Positions 8,291-15,975 of a stretch of 40,388 bases of DNA are shown in pieces. The notes under the pieces were generated by a model. The model was not told where the DNA came from. It searched no databases and saw only the letters and a list, made by a program, of their open reading frames with translations. A program made the position numbers and the translations under genes. This stretch comes from an uncultured beta proteobacterium. Lineage in GTDB: Bacteria; Pseudomonadota; Gammaproteobacteria; Burkholderiales; Burkholderiaceae_C. Within the stretch, counting starts at the first letter, position 1. Each line of letters starts with the position of its first letter. The stretch lies in assembly GCA_903828235.1 (NCBI GenBank), contig CAIKLM010000046.1, forward strand, positions 1 through 40,388, given 5' to 3'.

Positions 8291-10123
8291 ATGGAAGCCG
8301 CCCTCCAAGCCTCTCGTGGACCGGCCCGATCCGGGCCTACTCTGGTCGACCCGTCGCCGCTGCCGGAAACGCAGATTGAACGCAACGGTGCGGCCGTCCT
8401 GATCGAGACCCTGCTCGGCCTGGGCGTGGACACCGTCTTCGGCTATCCGGGGGGCGCGGTCTTGCCGCTGTACGACGCCTTGCATCGCGAGCCGCGCTTG
8501 CGCCACGTGCTGGTGCGACACGAACAGGCGGCCGTGCATGCGGCCCAAGGCTATGCACGCAGCACGGGTCGCACCGGCATCGTCTTCGTCACCTCTGGGC
8601 CCGGGATGAGCAACACCACCACCGGGCTTCTCGACGCGCTGTGCGACTCGGTGCCGGTGCTTTGCATCAGCGGCCAAGTCGCCAGGCTTGCGATCGGCAC
8701 CGACGCCTTCCAGGAATGCGATGCACTCGGCATCTCGCGCCCGGTCACGAAGTGGAACACGCAAGTCCGCAGCGCCGCCGACGTGCGCGAAGCGGTGCTG
8801 AAAGCCCATGCCGTGGCCACATCCGGCCGACCAGGCCCCGTGCTGATCGACTTCCCGAAGGATGTTCAATTGCAAGCGGTCGATTGCGCCCGGCACCAGG
8901 GCGCGCGTGTGCGTCCGCTGCCCAGCAAGCCTGCACCGCGCGCATCGATCGTCAAGCTGGCCGAAGCGACGCGCTGCATCGTATCCGCGCAGCGACCGGT
9001 CTTCTACGGCGGTGGCGGTCTGGTGAACGCCGGACTGCCGGCCTGCCAGGCCTTCGCCGAGTTGGTTCGCCAGGTGAACGCGCCCTGCACCTTGACCTTG
9101 ATGGGCCTGGGCGCCTTTCCCGCCTCCGACTCCCACTTTCTGGGCATGCTCGGCATGCACGGAACATTGGAGGCCAACCTCGCGATGCACCACGCCGACC
9201 TCATCGTCTGCGTCGGCGCGCGCTTCGACGACCGCGTCACCGGGCGTCTGGATCGATTCGCACCCGAGGCTGCCGTCATCCACATCGATGTCGACCCGGC
9301 CTCGATCAACAAGGTGGTGCCGGCGGCGATCCCGATTGTTGGTGACGCCGCCGACGTTCTGGGGCAACTGCTTGATGTGCTGGGCGATGGCGCGCCCGCA
9401 AACGATCAACTCGCACCATGGTGGTCGCGCATCAAGCGCTGGCGCGCCGAGCGCTCGTTGGCCTACAACGACACCCCGCGCCGCATAGCACCGCAAGCGC
9501 TGATGACCCGCCTGCAGGCTGCGCTGGATGGGCGCGACGTGATCGTCACCACCGATGTCGGCCAACATCAGATGTGGGCCGCGCAGCACTTGCGCTTCGA
9601 CGAGCCGATGCGCTGGCTGACCTCCGGTGGTGCCGGCACGATGGGCTACGGCTTGCCAGCTGCGATCGGTGCTCAGATCGCCCACCCCGACAAGACTGTG
9701 GTGTGCGTGAGCGGCGACGCGTCGATCCTGATGAACATCCAGGAGCTTGCGACCGCGCGCCAGCACCGCACGCCGGTGAAGGTGGTGTTGTGCAACAACG
9801 GCTGGATGGGCATGGTGCGCCAGTGGCAGGAGCTGATCCACGGCGGTCGCTACAGCGAGAGCTACAACGAGTCGATGCCCGACTTCGTGGCTGTGGCACG
9901 CGGATTCGGCTGGCAGGCGGCGCAGTTGTCGCAGCGCGCCGATTTGGATGCGGCGCTGGCCGAGTGCCTGAACTCGCCCGGGCCGTACTTCCTTGACGTG
10001 AGGGTGGCGGCTGAGGAGAACTGCTTCCCGATGATCCCTGCCGGCCGTGGCCACGATGAGGTGTTGCTCGGCAAGGACCGCCTCTACGTGGACGAATCGG
10101 CGTCAGACCAGCGGCTGGCCTGA
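8291..10123 (+). CDS. Acetolactate synthase-type thiamine-diphosphate enzyme, large subunit
   Basis: The 610-residue protein shows all three ThDP-enzyme domains. The N-terminal PYR domain has [14 protein letters not shown] and the catalytic glutamate E78 in [12 protein letters not shown] central FAD/DHS-like domain follows ([18 protein letters not shown] region). The PP domain carries the ThDP/Mg motif beginning GDASILMN and ending VVLCNNGW, then MVRQWQEL. Acetolactate synthase condenses two pyruvates, or pyruvate and 2-oxobutyrate, in branched-chain amino acid synthesis; glyoxylate carboligase and sulfoacetaldehyde acetyltransferase are related. The second residue of the GDG motif is changed to GDA. 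No regulatory small subunit (ilvH/ilvN) or ilvC follows, so this is probably a paralogue under control of the divergent Lrp regulator. A ~30-residue extension precedes the usual family start. Confidence 0.85.
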   Translation: MEAALQASRGPARSGPTLVDPSPLPETQIERNGAAVLIETLLGLGVDTVFGYPGGAVLPLYDALHREPRLRHVLVRHEQAAVHAAQGYARSTGRTGIVFVTSGPGMSNTTTGLLDALCDSVPVLCISGQVARLAIGTDAFQECDALGISRPVTKWNTQVRSAADVREAVLKAHAVATSGRPGPVLIDFPKDVQLQAVDCARHQGARVRPLPSKPAPRASIVKLAEATRCIVSAQRPVFYGGGGLVNAGLPACQAFAELVRQVNAPCTLTLMGLGAFPASDSHFLGMLGMHGTLEANLAMHHADLIVCVGARFDDRVTGRLDRFAPEAAVIHIDVDPASINKVVPAAIPIVGDAADVLGQLLDVLGDGAPANDQLAPWWSRIKRWRAERSLAYNDTPRRIAPQALMTRLQAALDGRDVIVTTDVGQHQMWAAQHLRFDEPMRWLTSGGAGTMGYGLPAAIGAQIAHPDKTVVCVSGDASILMNIQELATARQHRTPVKVVLCNNGWMGMVRQWQELIHGGRYSESYNESMPDFVAVARGFGWQAAQLSQRADLDAALAECLNSPGPYFLDVRVAAEENCFPMIPAGRGHDEVLLGKDRLYVDESASDQRLA

Positions 10124-10322
10124 CGCTTGCGGCCAAAGCTGCCGCTCATCCGCCAAGCCTGAGTGGCCGCGCCCAGTCTTGACCAGGCGACGTCTGGCCA
10201 ACCCGCGAGCAGGCACCGGCCGGGTGACGACCCGGGTAGGATCTTCGGAGGTCTTGTCCTCTCCCCACGCCATCGCGAATGCGGCACCGGCGGCGCCATC
10301 TGCCGCCCACCTGGAGAACCAC

Positions 10323-12404
10323 GTGACTCCTGTCGCCACCGGCACCGTCCGCACGATGTGCCCGATGAACTGCCACCCCACGCTGTGCGGCATGCTCGCC
10401 GAGGTGCGCGACGGAAAGTTGATCGGCATCCAGGGCGATCCGGCCAACCCCGACAGCCGCGGCTTCCTCTGCATTCGCGGCCAAGCGTCTCGAGAGGTCA
10501 TCGGCAACCCGGCCCGGCTGCTGCATCCGCTGATGCGCGACCGGCGAAGCGACCCGTTTCGCCGTGTCACCTGGGAAGAAGCCTACGCACGCATCGTCGC
10601 GTCAATCCAGGGTGCGCCACCCCAGGCCACCGCGATCTGGCCCGGGCACGGCAGCCTCACGACGAGCTATGGCACCCGCTTTGGCCCGCAGCTGATGGCG
10701 CGTTTCGCCAACCTGCACGGCAGCCAGTTCTGGAACCCGACCATGATCTGCTGGGGTCTGGGCGCGTTCGGTCTGGCGTTGACCGGCGTGCTCGAGACCA
10801 ACACCAAGGAGGACATGGGCGAGCATTCGCAGCTCATCCTGCTGTGGGCGGCCAACCTGGCCAGCCAGCCGAACACGGCACGCCACCTGCTCGAAGCGAA
10901 ACGGCGCGGCGCGCACATCGTGACGATCGATGTGCGCCACACCGAAGCCGCAGCCAAGTCGGACGAGGTGTTCCTGGTGCGCCCTGGGACCGACACCGCA
11001 CTGGCGCTGGCGCTGATGCACGTGATCTGCGAAGAGCGGCTGCACGACGCGGTCTTCGTCGAACGGCACACGGTGGGCTTCGGCGCGCTGGCGCAGCAGA
11101 TGAAGGCGTATTCGCCCGCCTGGGCCGAGGGCATCACGGGGCTTGCCGCGCCGCGCATCGTCGAACTCGCGCGCCGCTACGCCGCCACGCGGCCCGCGAT
11201 GATCGTTCTCGGCGGCAGCTCGATGCACAAGGGCGGCAATGGCTGGCAAGCCAGCCGCGCGATCGCCTGCCTGCCTGCGCTGACCGGCAACCTGGGCGTG
11301 GCGGGCGGCGGCTTCGGCCCGCGCCACGGCAGCGCGGCGCACGGGCGAGGCCTGGGCAGCATCACCGCGGCAGAGCGCCGCGCGCCGGGCACGGCCTGGC
11401 CCAACCAGATGTCGGACGTGCTGGCGGCGCTGCGCGAAGGTCGCGTGCACACCTTGCTGCAGATGGGCTCGAACATGCTGTCCTCGTTCCCCAATGCGGC
11501 CGCCGCGGCCGAGGGGCTGTCGCGCACCCGCCTGATCGTCTGCCACGACCTGTTCGTGAATCACACGGCGCAGCGGTTTGCCGACGTGGTGCTGCCCGCC
11601 ACGGCGTGGCTGGAGGAACTGGGCGCCAAGGCCACGCACACCCACCTGTACCTGATGGAGCGCGCGCTGGCACCGGCGGGTGACACGCGCTCGCTCTACC
11701 GCGTGTTGGGCGAACTGGCGCAGCAGCTGGGCCTGGCGGACTTCGACCCCTGGGCCGACGAGGAAGCGATGATCAACGCCGTGCTCGACCACCCGTGCAC
11801 CGGCCGCGCCACCGTTGCCTTGCTGCGCGAGGCCGGTGGGTTCGTCGCAATGAACGTCTCGCACGTGGCGTACCCGACGGCGAAGTTCGACACGCCTTCG
11901 GGCAAGGTCGAGTTCGAATCCGAACTGGCGCGTGGCCTGGGCATGCCGGCACTGCCGGTCTTCGAATCACCCGTGGGCGATGCTGTCAACGCGCACGCGG
12001 ACGACAGCCTACGACACCCGTTGGTGTTGACCCAAGGCCGCACGCTGAGCCACTTCCACGCGTTCTACAACAACGGCCAGGCCTTGCCGACCCTGGTCCG
12101 CCGGGAAGGCGAGCCGGCGGTCTGGATATCGCCTGACGATGCTGCCGCGCGCGGCCTTGCAGAAGGCACCCCGATTCGCGTCTTCAACGCGCGCGGCGAG
12201 CTGCAGGCCCGAGCGCACGTGACGCCGCGCATCCCCAACGGCACCTTGTGGCTGCGCGATGGCTGGCCGGGCCTGAACACCTTGACCGATTCGGCGCCCG
12301 TGCTGCCGGACGCCGCGGTCGACACCTTCGGATTCTCGGCGGGGCAGGCGACATTCGACGCGCGCGTGGAAGTCGAGGCCTTGGCGCCGAAGCGCGCCGT
12401 CTGA
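10323..12404 (+). CDS. Molybdopterin- and 4Fe-4S-dependent oxidoreductase
   Basis: A 693-residue member of the molybdopterin oxidoreductase (DMSO reductase) superfamily. The N-terminal cluster motif is C13-x3-C17-x4-C22-x27-C50, ending GFLCIRG. A molybdopterin domain follows, with WNPTMICWGLG (the Cys is a candidate metal ligand by position) and NLGVAGGGFG. The C terminus is a molydopterin-dinucleotide-binding domain with GRTLSHFHAFYNNGQ and WISPDDAAARGLAEGTPIRVFN. I chose GTG 10323 because GGAG lies 6-7 nt upstream and the 4Fe-4S motif then starts close to the N terminus, as usual. No Tat signal is visible, so it should be cytoplasmic. No partner FeS, cytochrome or chaperone subunit is adjacent, and the substrate is unknown. 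It lies 199 nt after the acetolactate-synthase-type gene on the same strand. Confidence 0.88.
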   Translation: MTPVATGTVRTMCPMNCHPTLCGMLAEVRDGKLIGIQGDPANPDSRGFLCIRGQASREVIGNPARLLHPLMRDRRSDPFRRVTWEEAYARIVASIQGAPPQATAIWPGHGSLTTSYGTRFGPQLMARFANLHGSQFWNPTMICWGLGAFGLALTGVLETNTKEDMGEHSQLILLWAANLASQPNTARHLLEAKRRGAHIVTIDVRHTEAAAKSDEVFLVRPGTDTALALALMHVICEERLHDAVFVERHTVGFGALAQQMKAYSPAWAEGITGLAAPRIVELARRYAATRPAMIVLGGSSMHKGGNGWQASRAIACLPALTGNLGVAGGGFGPRHGSAAHGRGLGSITAAERRAPGTAWPNQMSDVLAALREGRVHTLLQMGSNMLSSFPNAAAAAEGLSRTRLIVCHDLFVNHTAQRFADVVLPATAWLEELGAKATHTHLYLMERALAPAGDTRSLYRVLGELAQQLGLADFDPWADEEAMINAVLDHPCTGRATVALLREAGGFVAMNVSHVAYPTAKFDTPSGKVEFESELARGLGMPALPVFESPVGDAVNAHADDSLRHPLVLTQGRTLSHFHAFYNNGQALPTLVRREGEPAVWISPDDAAARGLAEGTPIRVFNARGELQARAHVTPRIPNGTLWLRDGWPGLNTLTDSAPVLPDAAVDTFGFSAGQATFDARVEVEALAPKRAV

Positions 12405-12414
12405 ACCCGACGTT

Positions 12415-12450
12415 CGCCCGCCGCGGCGGACCTGGGCCACGCGGCGGGCG
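12415..12450 (+). terminator. GC-rich terminator-like hairpin
   Basis: CGCCCGCCGCG (12415-12425) is perfectly complementary to CGCGGCGGGCG (12440-12450) with a 14-nt loop, starting 11 nt after the stop of the molybdopterin oxidoreductase gene. It lacks a T tract but is stable and well placed to end that transcript or protect its 3' end. Confidence 0.45.
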
Positions 12451-12632
12451 ACGGCGGGCGACACGCTCGGTGCCGCATCGCAGGCGTCTGGTGGCGTTCG
12501 GCAGCCTGAGTGACGCGATGGTGGCTTTGCAGCGAGGCCGGCCGCAGACCGACGTGCTACTCACGCTTTCGGCCATGAGCCGACCTTGATGAATGGCTTA
12601 TCCGGCCCGCGCCGACGCCCTTGCTGCACCGC

Positions 12633-12667
12633 TTGGCGCCCGCGGTCGTCGATGGCTAAAATGGCCA
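12633..12667 (+). promoter_or_regulatory. Putative promoter/operator of the Phd-CcdB module
   Basis: TTGGCG (12633-12638), 18 nt, then TAAAAT (12657-12662) resembles a sigma-70 promoter 24 nt upstream of the antitoxin ATG. The -10 lies between TGGC (12653-12656) and GCCA (12664-12667), an inverted repeat where a Phd-type repressor could bind and block transcription. GGGAG (12676-12680) is the ribosome-binding site. Autoregulation is known for this antitoxin family; the exact site is inferred. Confidence 0.5.
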
Positions 12668-12686
12668 AACATCCTGGGAGACCATC

Positions 12687-12956
12687 ATGCGCGTCACCGC
12701 CACAGAAGCCAAGAACCGCTTTGGCAGCCTCTGCGCCCAAGCCAAGCGCGAACCTGTGTTCGTGGAAAAGGCCGGTCAACTCGACACCGTGATCCTTTCG
12801 GCCGAGCAATACCAGGCCCTGAAGGCCAACCACGACAAGGCCAACCGAGCCGCGCGCAAGAAGGCTTTCGAAGCCGAGTACGGTGACTGGATCGCCGCCC
12901 AGAACGCTCGTTTCGAGACGCATGGCATTCCGGGCGCCGACCTGCGCCCGTGGTGA
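12687..12956 (+). CDS. Type II antitoxin, Phd/YefM family
   Basis: The 89-residue protein begins MRVTATEAKNRFGSLCAQAK, the classic Phd/YefM N-terminal fold (small beta-strand plus helix that binds DNA as a dimer), with VFVEKAGQLDTVILSAEQYQAL completing the domain by residue ~48. The charged C-terminal tail (residues ~50-89) should wrap the toxin. The RBS GGGAG is well spaced. Its stop lies 7 nt before the start of the CcdB-like toxin gene. The antitoxin would neutralise the toxin and repress the operon. Pairing a Phd-type antitoxin with a CcdB toxin is a non-canonical combination, since CcdB is classically paired with CcdA. Confidence 0.88.
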   Translation: MRVTATEAKNRFGSLCAQAKREPVFVEKAGQLDTVILSAEQYQALKANHDKANRAARKKAFEAEYGDWIAAQNARFETHGIPGADLRPW

Positions 12957-12963
12957 GCGGCCG

Positions 12964-13278
12964 ATGGCCCAGTACGACGTCTTCACCAACCCCAGCGGCA
13001 GCGCGGCCGAGGGCATCCCCTACGTGGTGGTGGTCCAGAGCGATCTGCTGGATGCCTTGGCCACGCGGCTGACCATGCCGCTGGCTGTGCTCAATGTCGC
13101 GACCAAGGTGCCGACCGCGCTGTGTCCGGTCATCATGGTGAAAGGCCAGCGGCTACACGCGCTGGCGCACTACGCCGCACCTTTGCCTGCGAATGCGTTG
13201 CGGCGACCTGTGGAGAACGTGGCTTCGCAAGCCAGTTCGCTGGTTTCGGCCTTGGACGCGGTGTTGTCGGGAATCTAG
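12964..13278 (+). CDS. CcdB-family toxin
   Basis: The 104-residue product matches CcdB over its length. It begins AQYDVFTNP and has the hallmark YVVVVQSDLLDALATRLTMP (compare the VQSD segment of F-plasmid CcdB), PLAVLNVATKVPTALCPVI in the middle, and ends VLSGI. CcdB poisons DNA gyrase through its last three residues, Trp-Gly-Ile in the F-plasmid protein. Here Gly-Ile is kept but the tryptophan is a serine, so gyrase poisoning may be weak or lost. The ATG at 12964 is 7 nt past the antitoxin stop, a normal antitoxin-toxin arrangement. Family assignment is confident; toxicity is open. Confidence 0.85.
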   Translation: MAQYDVFTNPSGSAAEGIPYVVVVQSDLLDALATRLTMPLAVLNVATKVPTALCPVIMVKGQRLHALAHYAAPLPANALRRPVENVASQASSLVSALDAVLSGI

Positions 13279-13577
13279 TTCGTAGGGATCGGAACGGCCG
13301 CTTTGCCGCACCGAGACCGATGAGGCAGCTGTCTCCTCCGGGTCGAACTGAGACGTCTGCGAGCGTCAGCTCGCCGGAGTCAAACCTTCATCGACGGCTG
13401 CCCGGCGACGAATCCGACGCGCCGGCCTGCTCGAGTCGGCCCCGAGCCGTCATCGGCCGCCCTGACTTCGTGGTGGCACAGCCGCCAGTCACACCACCAC
13501 CCACACGCATCACGGGTGAGTGCACGACGCAGCCTGCGGCAGCACTGCCGGATCTGGGAGTGCTCCCTGCAACCGGA
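13279..13577. other. Spacer between two toxin-antitoxin modules
   Basis: About 300 nt with no recognisable gene, separating the CcdB module from the ParDE module. Open frames on either strand have artefactual composition. It ends at the palindromic operator of the second module. Confidence 0.5.
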
Positions 13578-13594
13578 TTGACAACGGTTGTCAA
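13578..13594. promoter_or_regulatory. Palindromic operator/promoter of the ParDE module
   Basis: TTGACAACGGTTGTCAA is a perfect 17-nt palindrome (8-nt arms around one G) ending 18 nt before the antitoxin ATG. Its left arm contains TTGACA, a perfect -35 hexamer; a weak -10 (CAAGAT, 13601-13606) follows at 17 nt. Ribbon-helix-helix ParD dimers bind such palindromes, so repressor binding would cover the -35 directly. With this -10 the mRNA leader would be very short or absent. Confidence 0.6.
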
Positions 13595-13612
13595 GCCGAC
13601 CAAGATGCCTGC

Positions 13613-13864
13613 ATGAGCCGCCAAACCATGAGCTTTGCCTTGCCGGAGTCGATGCGCGAGTACATCGACAACCGGGTCGCCGCCGGCAACTACGGCAACA
13701 CCAGCGAGTACATCCGCGACCTGGTCCGCCGAGATCAGGAAGAGCAGGCCAAGAAGCAGCTTCGCGATCTCATCGCAGAAGGGCTGGCATCCGGTCCTGG
13801 TCGGCGTCGTACGAAGGCGGACGAGAAGAACCTGCTGGCGATCGCTCGCGGCGAGATCGATTGA
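13613..13864 (+). CDS. parD: Type II antitoxin, ParD/CopG-like ribbon-helix-helix
   Basis: The 83-residue protein has the ParD signature: MSFALPESMREYIDNRV forms the ribbon and first helix, and YGNTSEYIRDLVRRDQEEQ the second helix. A charged C-terminal tail, including GPGRRRTKADEKNLLAIARGE, should bind the toxin. ATG 13613 gives the normal family length. Its TGA overlaps the TTG start of the toxin gene, so translation is coupled. The upstream perfect palindrome is its expected autoregulatory site. It neutralises ParE-type gyrase poisons. Confidence 0.88.
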   Translation: MSRQTMSFALPESMREYIDNRVAAGNYGNTSEYIRDLVRRDQEEQAKKQLRDLIAEGLASGPGRRRTKADEKNLLAIARGEID

Positions 13865-14187
13865 AGCCCGCTGTTTTGCGCCCGCAGGCGCTGCGCGATC
13901 AGCAGGGCGAGGTCAGGCACTACCGCAAGGAGGGTGGCAACCACGTGGCAGTGAAGCTGGTCAACGCCACCAACGCCGCGCTTGACCAGATCGAACTCGA
14001 TCCTGGCATCGGCTCACCGACACTCGGCAAGCTCCTCGGCATTCCGGGGCTTCGGACCTGGGGGGTGACAAGATTCCCGCTGCTCTGGTGCTACTTCGAA
14101 CGCGGAGAGCAGCTTGATGTCGTCCGGCTGTTGGGCGAGCGCCAGAACATCGCCGCGATCTTGGGCGAGGAGTTCGCCTCGAACTGA
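13861..14187 (+). CDS. parE: ParE/RelE-superfamily toxin
   Basis: The 108-residue product has the RelE/ParE fold pattern: KPAVLRPQALRDQQGEVRHYRKEGG at the N terminus, then LVNATNAALDQIELDPGIG, WGVTRFPLLWCYFERGEQLDVVRLLGERQNIAAIL, close to the ParE consensus ending in a beta-strand with R-L-L-x-x-R. The start is TTG (13861-13863), overlapping the antitoxin stop by two bases; a later GTG would remove the conserved N-terminal segment. ParE toxins inhibit DNA gyrase, RelE toxins cleave mRNA on the ribosome. The ParD-type partner and segment order favour ParE. This is the second toxin-antitoxin module within 1.5 kb. Confidence 0.85.
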   Translation: MKPAVLRPQALRDQQGEVRHYRKEGGNHVAVKLVNATNAALDQIELDPGIGSPTLGKLLGIPGLRTWGVTRFPLLWCYFERGEQLDVVRLLGERQNIAAILGEEFASN

Positions 14188-14461
14188 CGGCATCAGGGTC
14201 GCGGCAAGCGCAGGTGCTGACCTCGATGTCTGGTCGATCGCGGCCTCTTGGCCAAGTTGGCCGGACGGAGCCGACCCGATCCAGGCATTGAAGGCTGTCA
14301 GCAGCACACCGCATTGCCGCCAGGCGCCTCAGCCCTGCGAACCTGATCTTGCCAAGGGGGACTCTGGGTGGGCCAATGGTTCCAGGGGCGTCATACTTGC
14401 TGTGAGGCGGTTGGATTGCCACCCTGTTTCCTGACCGTCTGCAGCCGCCGCGGAGACACCG

Positions 14462-15181
14462 ATGCCTGACGCCGCCCTGCTGAAACCGCTGTGCGAAGAC
14501 CTGGCGCTCGCGCTGCGCGCGGCCGCCCATCACGGCCTGAGCGAAGGCGTGTGCAACCATTTCAGCGTGGCGCTGCCCGACGACAGCCTCAGCTTCCTGA
14601 TCAACCCGCGCGGGCTGCACTGGAGCGAGATCGGTCCCGACGACATCGTGCTGGTCGACGAACACGGCACCGTGCTGCGGGGCCGCCACCGCGTCGAGCC
14701 TACTGCCATGTACATCCATGCAGCAGCGCACCGCATCACCGGCCAGGCAGTGGTGTTGCACACCCACATGCCTTACGCCACTGCGCTGACGCTGACCACC
14801 GACCGCGCGCTCGACACCTGTTCCAGCCAGGGCGCCATGCGCTTTCATGGCCGCATCGGCATTGATGCCGACTACAACGGCCTGGCGCTGGACTGGGCCG
14901 AAGGCGAGCGAATCGCGCGGTCGATAAAGGGCAAGGACGTGGGCTTCCTCGGCAACCACGGCGTCATCGTCTGCGGCGCCACCGTGGCGCATGCCTATGA
15001 CGACCTGTACTACCTGGAACGCGTGTGCATGCACCAAGTGCTGGCGATGAGCACGGGCCGCCCGCTGGCGCGGGTCAACGAGAAACTGTCCGCGCACGTG
15101 GCCCAGCAGATCCAGGGCGAGCGCGAGCAGTCGGACCTGTTCTTCGAGGCACTGCGGCGGATGCTGCCGGCGCCGCGGTGA
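14462..15181 (+). CDS. Class II aldolase/adducin family protein
   Basis: The 239-residue protein fits the zinc-dependent class II aldolase/adducin fold (fuculose-1-phosphate aldolase, ribulose-5-phosphate 4-epimerase). Metal ligands are H100 and H102 in VVLHTHMPYATAL and H166 in GFLGNHGVIVCG; the catalytic acid is probably E79 in HRVEPTAMYIHAA. The segment EGVCNHFSVALP near residue 28 matches the substrate phosphate-loop region. GGAGAC precedes the ATG at good spacing. Many proteobacterial members of this subgroup, with no sugar-kinase neighbours, have no known substrate; that is the case here. The gene stands alone between the ParDE module and a convergent operon. Confidence 0.88.
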   Translation: MPDAALLKPLCEDLALALRAAAHHGLSEGVCNHFSVALPDDSLSFLINPRGLHWSEIGPDDIVLVDEHGTVLRGRHRVEPTAMYIHAAAHRITGQAVVLHTHMPYATALTLTTDRALDTCSSQGAMRFHGRIGIDADYNGLALDWAEGERIARSIKGKDVGFLGNHGVIVCGATVAHAYDDLYYLERVCMHQVLAMSTGRPLARVNEKLSAHVAQQIQGEREQSDLFFEALRRMLPAPR

Positions 15182-15450
15182 GGCTCGTTGGGTCGGGCTT
15201 CGCCTTCGAGGCTCAGCCAATGAGCGGCAGCGATGCAGCAGCCGGCATCACCGGGATCAACCTTGGCGCGTTGGCGGGTGGACCGCGCAGCAATCGTTAA
15301 CCGCTGGGCGCCGAGTCTTCTGCCAGTGACTGGTGTGGATCGCCAACCCGAACGGCCGCTCCAGGCCGATGGCTCCCGGTCAGACCAGGTTCAGCGACCG
15401 GCGGCTGCCTGCGTGGAGCGGCCACTCCACGCCCCGCAAAGTGGTCGCCC

Positions 15451-15975
15451 TCACGACGAGGCACCCCGGAAGGAAGGCGCTGACTCCGCGCCAGCCCTCC
15501 GCCATTGCTCGATCTCGCCTGCGTGGTCCAGCAGGAACGAGCGCAGCCTCGCAAATCGCCGACGCGTCTGCCAGTCAAACACGAACGCCACCGGCGGCTC
15601 CAGCAGCCAGCGCAGAGGCCGAGGCCCCACTTCGAAGGTGTAGGTGTAGATCAAGAGAGACCGCCCTGCTCCAGCGGGTCGGTGTCGCATGGAGGCCGCC
15701 CAGCTTCGGAAAGGGAATGAACGCCCGATCATCATGGCAGCCGCAACACGGGGCCGTTCGAAGGCGACAAAGCGCGTCTTCATGGACAGTTGGCGCAGTG
15801 CACCGGCACCGGCGCTGTCGGTCACGGCGCCCACATAGGGGCAGGGTGCATCGCCTTGCACTCGCGTGGCGCGAACGAGCGAGTCCCAGCGCTGGCGCCA
15901 GCAGTGGTAATGGAAGGCGTCGAACACCACGCCCTCCGTCGAGGGCATCACGAACTCAAACCGCTGGTGTGCCAT
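15451..15975 (-). CDS. SRPBCC-superfamily (polyketide cyclase-like) protein
   Basis: The 174-residue product reads MAHQRFEFVMPSTEGVVFDAFHYHCWRQRW-like at the N terminus and has the alternating strand pattern of the START/SRPBCC ligand-binding fold, with LLIYTYTFEVGPRPLRWLLEPPVAFVFDWQTRRRFARLRSFL forming the last strands and long C-terminal helix. ATG 15975 overlaps the end of the upstream saccharopine-dehydrogenase-like gene by 20 nt, indicating an operon with translational coupling. Such proteins bind lipids or hydrophobic small molecules; no enzyme activity can be assigned. The family call rests on pattern, so confidence is moderate. Confidence 0.7.
   Translation of the reverse strand: MAHQRFEFVMPSTEGVVFDAFHYHCWRQRWDSLVRATRVQGDAPCPYVGAVTDSAGAGALRQLSMKTRFVAFERPRVAAAMMIGRSFPFRSWAASMRHRPAGAGRSLLIYTYTFEVGPRPLRWLLEPPVAFVFDWQTRRRFARLRSFLLDHAGEIEQWRRAGAESAPSFRGASS

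Noticed and set aside
8305..8433. Extended N terminus for the Lrp regulator
   Set aside because: It would overlap the divergent acetolactate-synthase gene and add 80+ residues not found in Lrp proteins; GTG 8172 fits the family.
8204..10054. Long minus-strand open frame opposite the acetolactate-synthase gene
   Set aside because: Antisense composition, no domain, and complete overlap with a well-supported ThDP enzyme gene on the plus strand.
15182..15450. Small gene in the gap after the aldolase
   Set aside because: Frames on both strands look like low-complexity shadows and none has a ribosome-binding site or recognisable motif.
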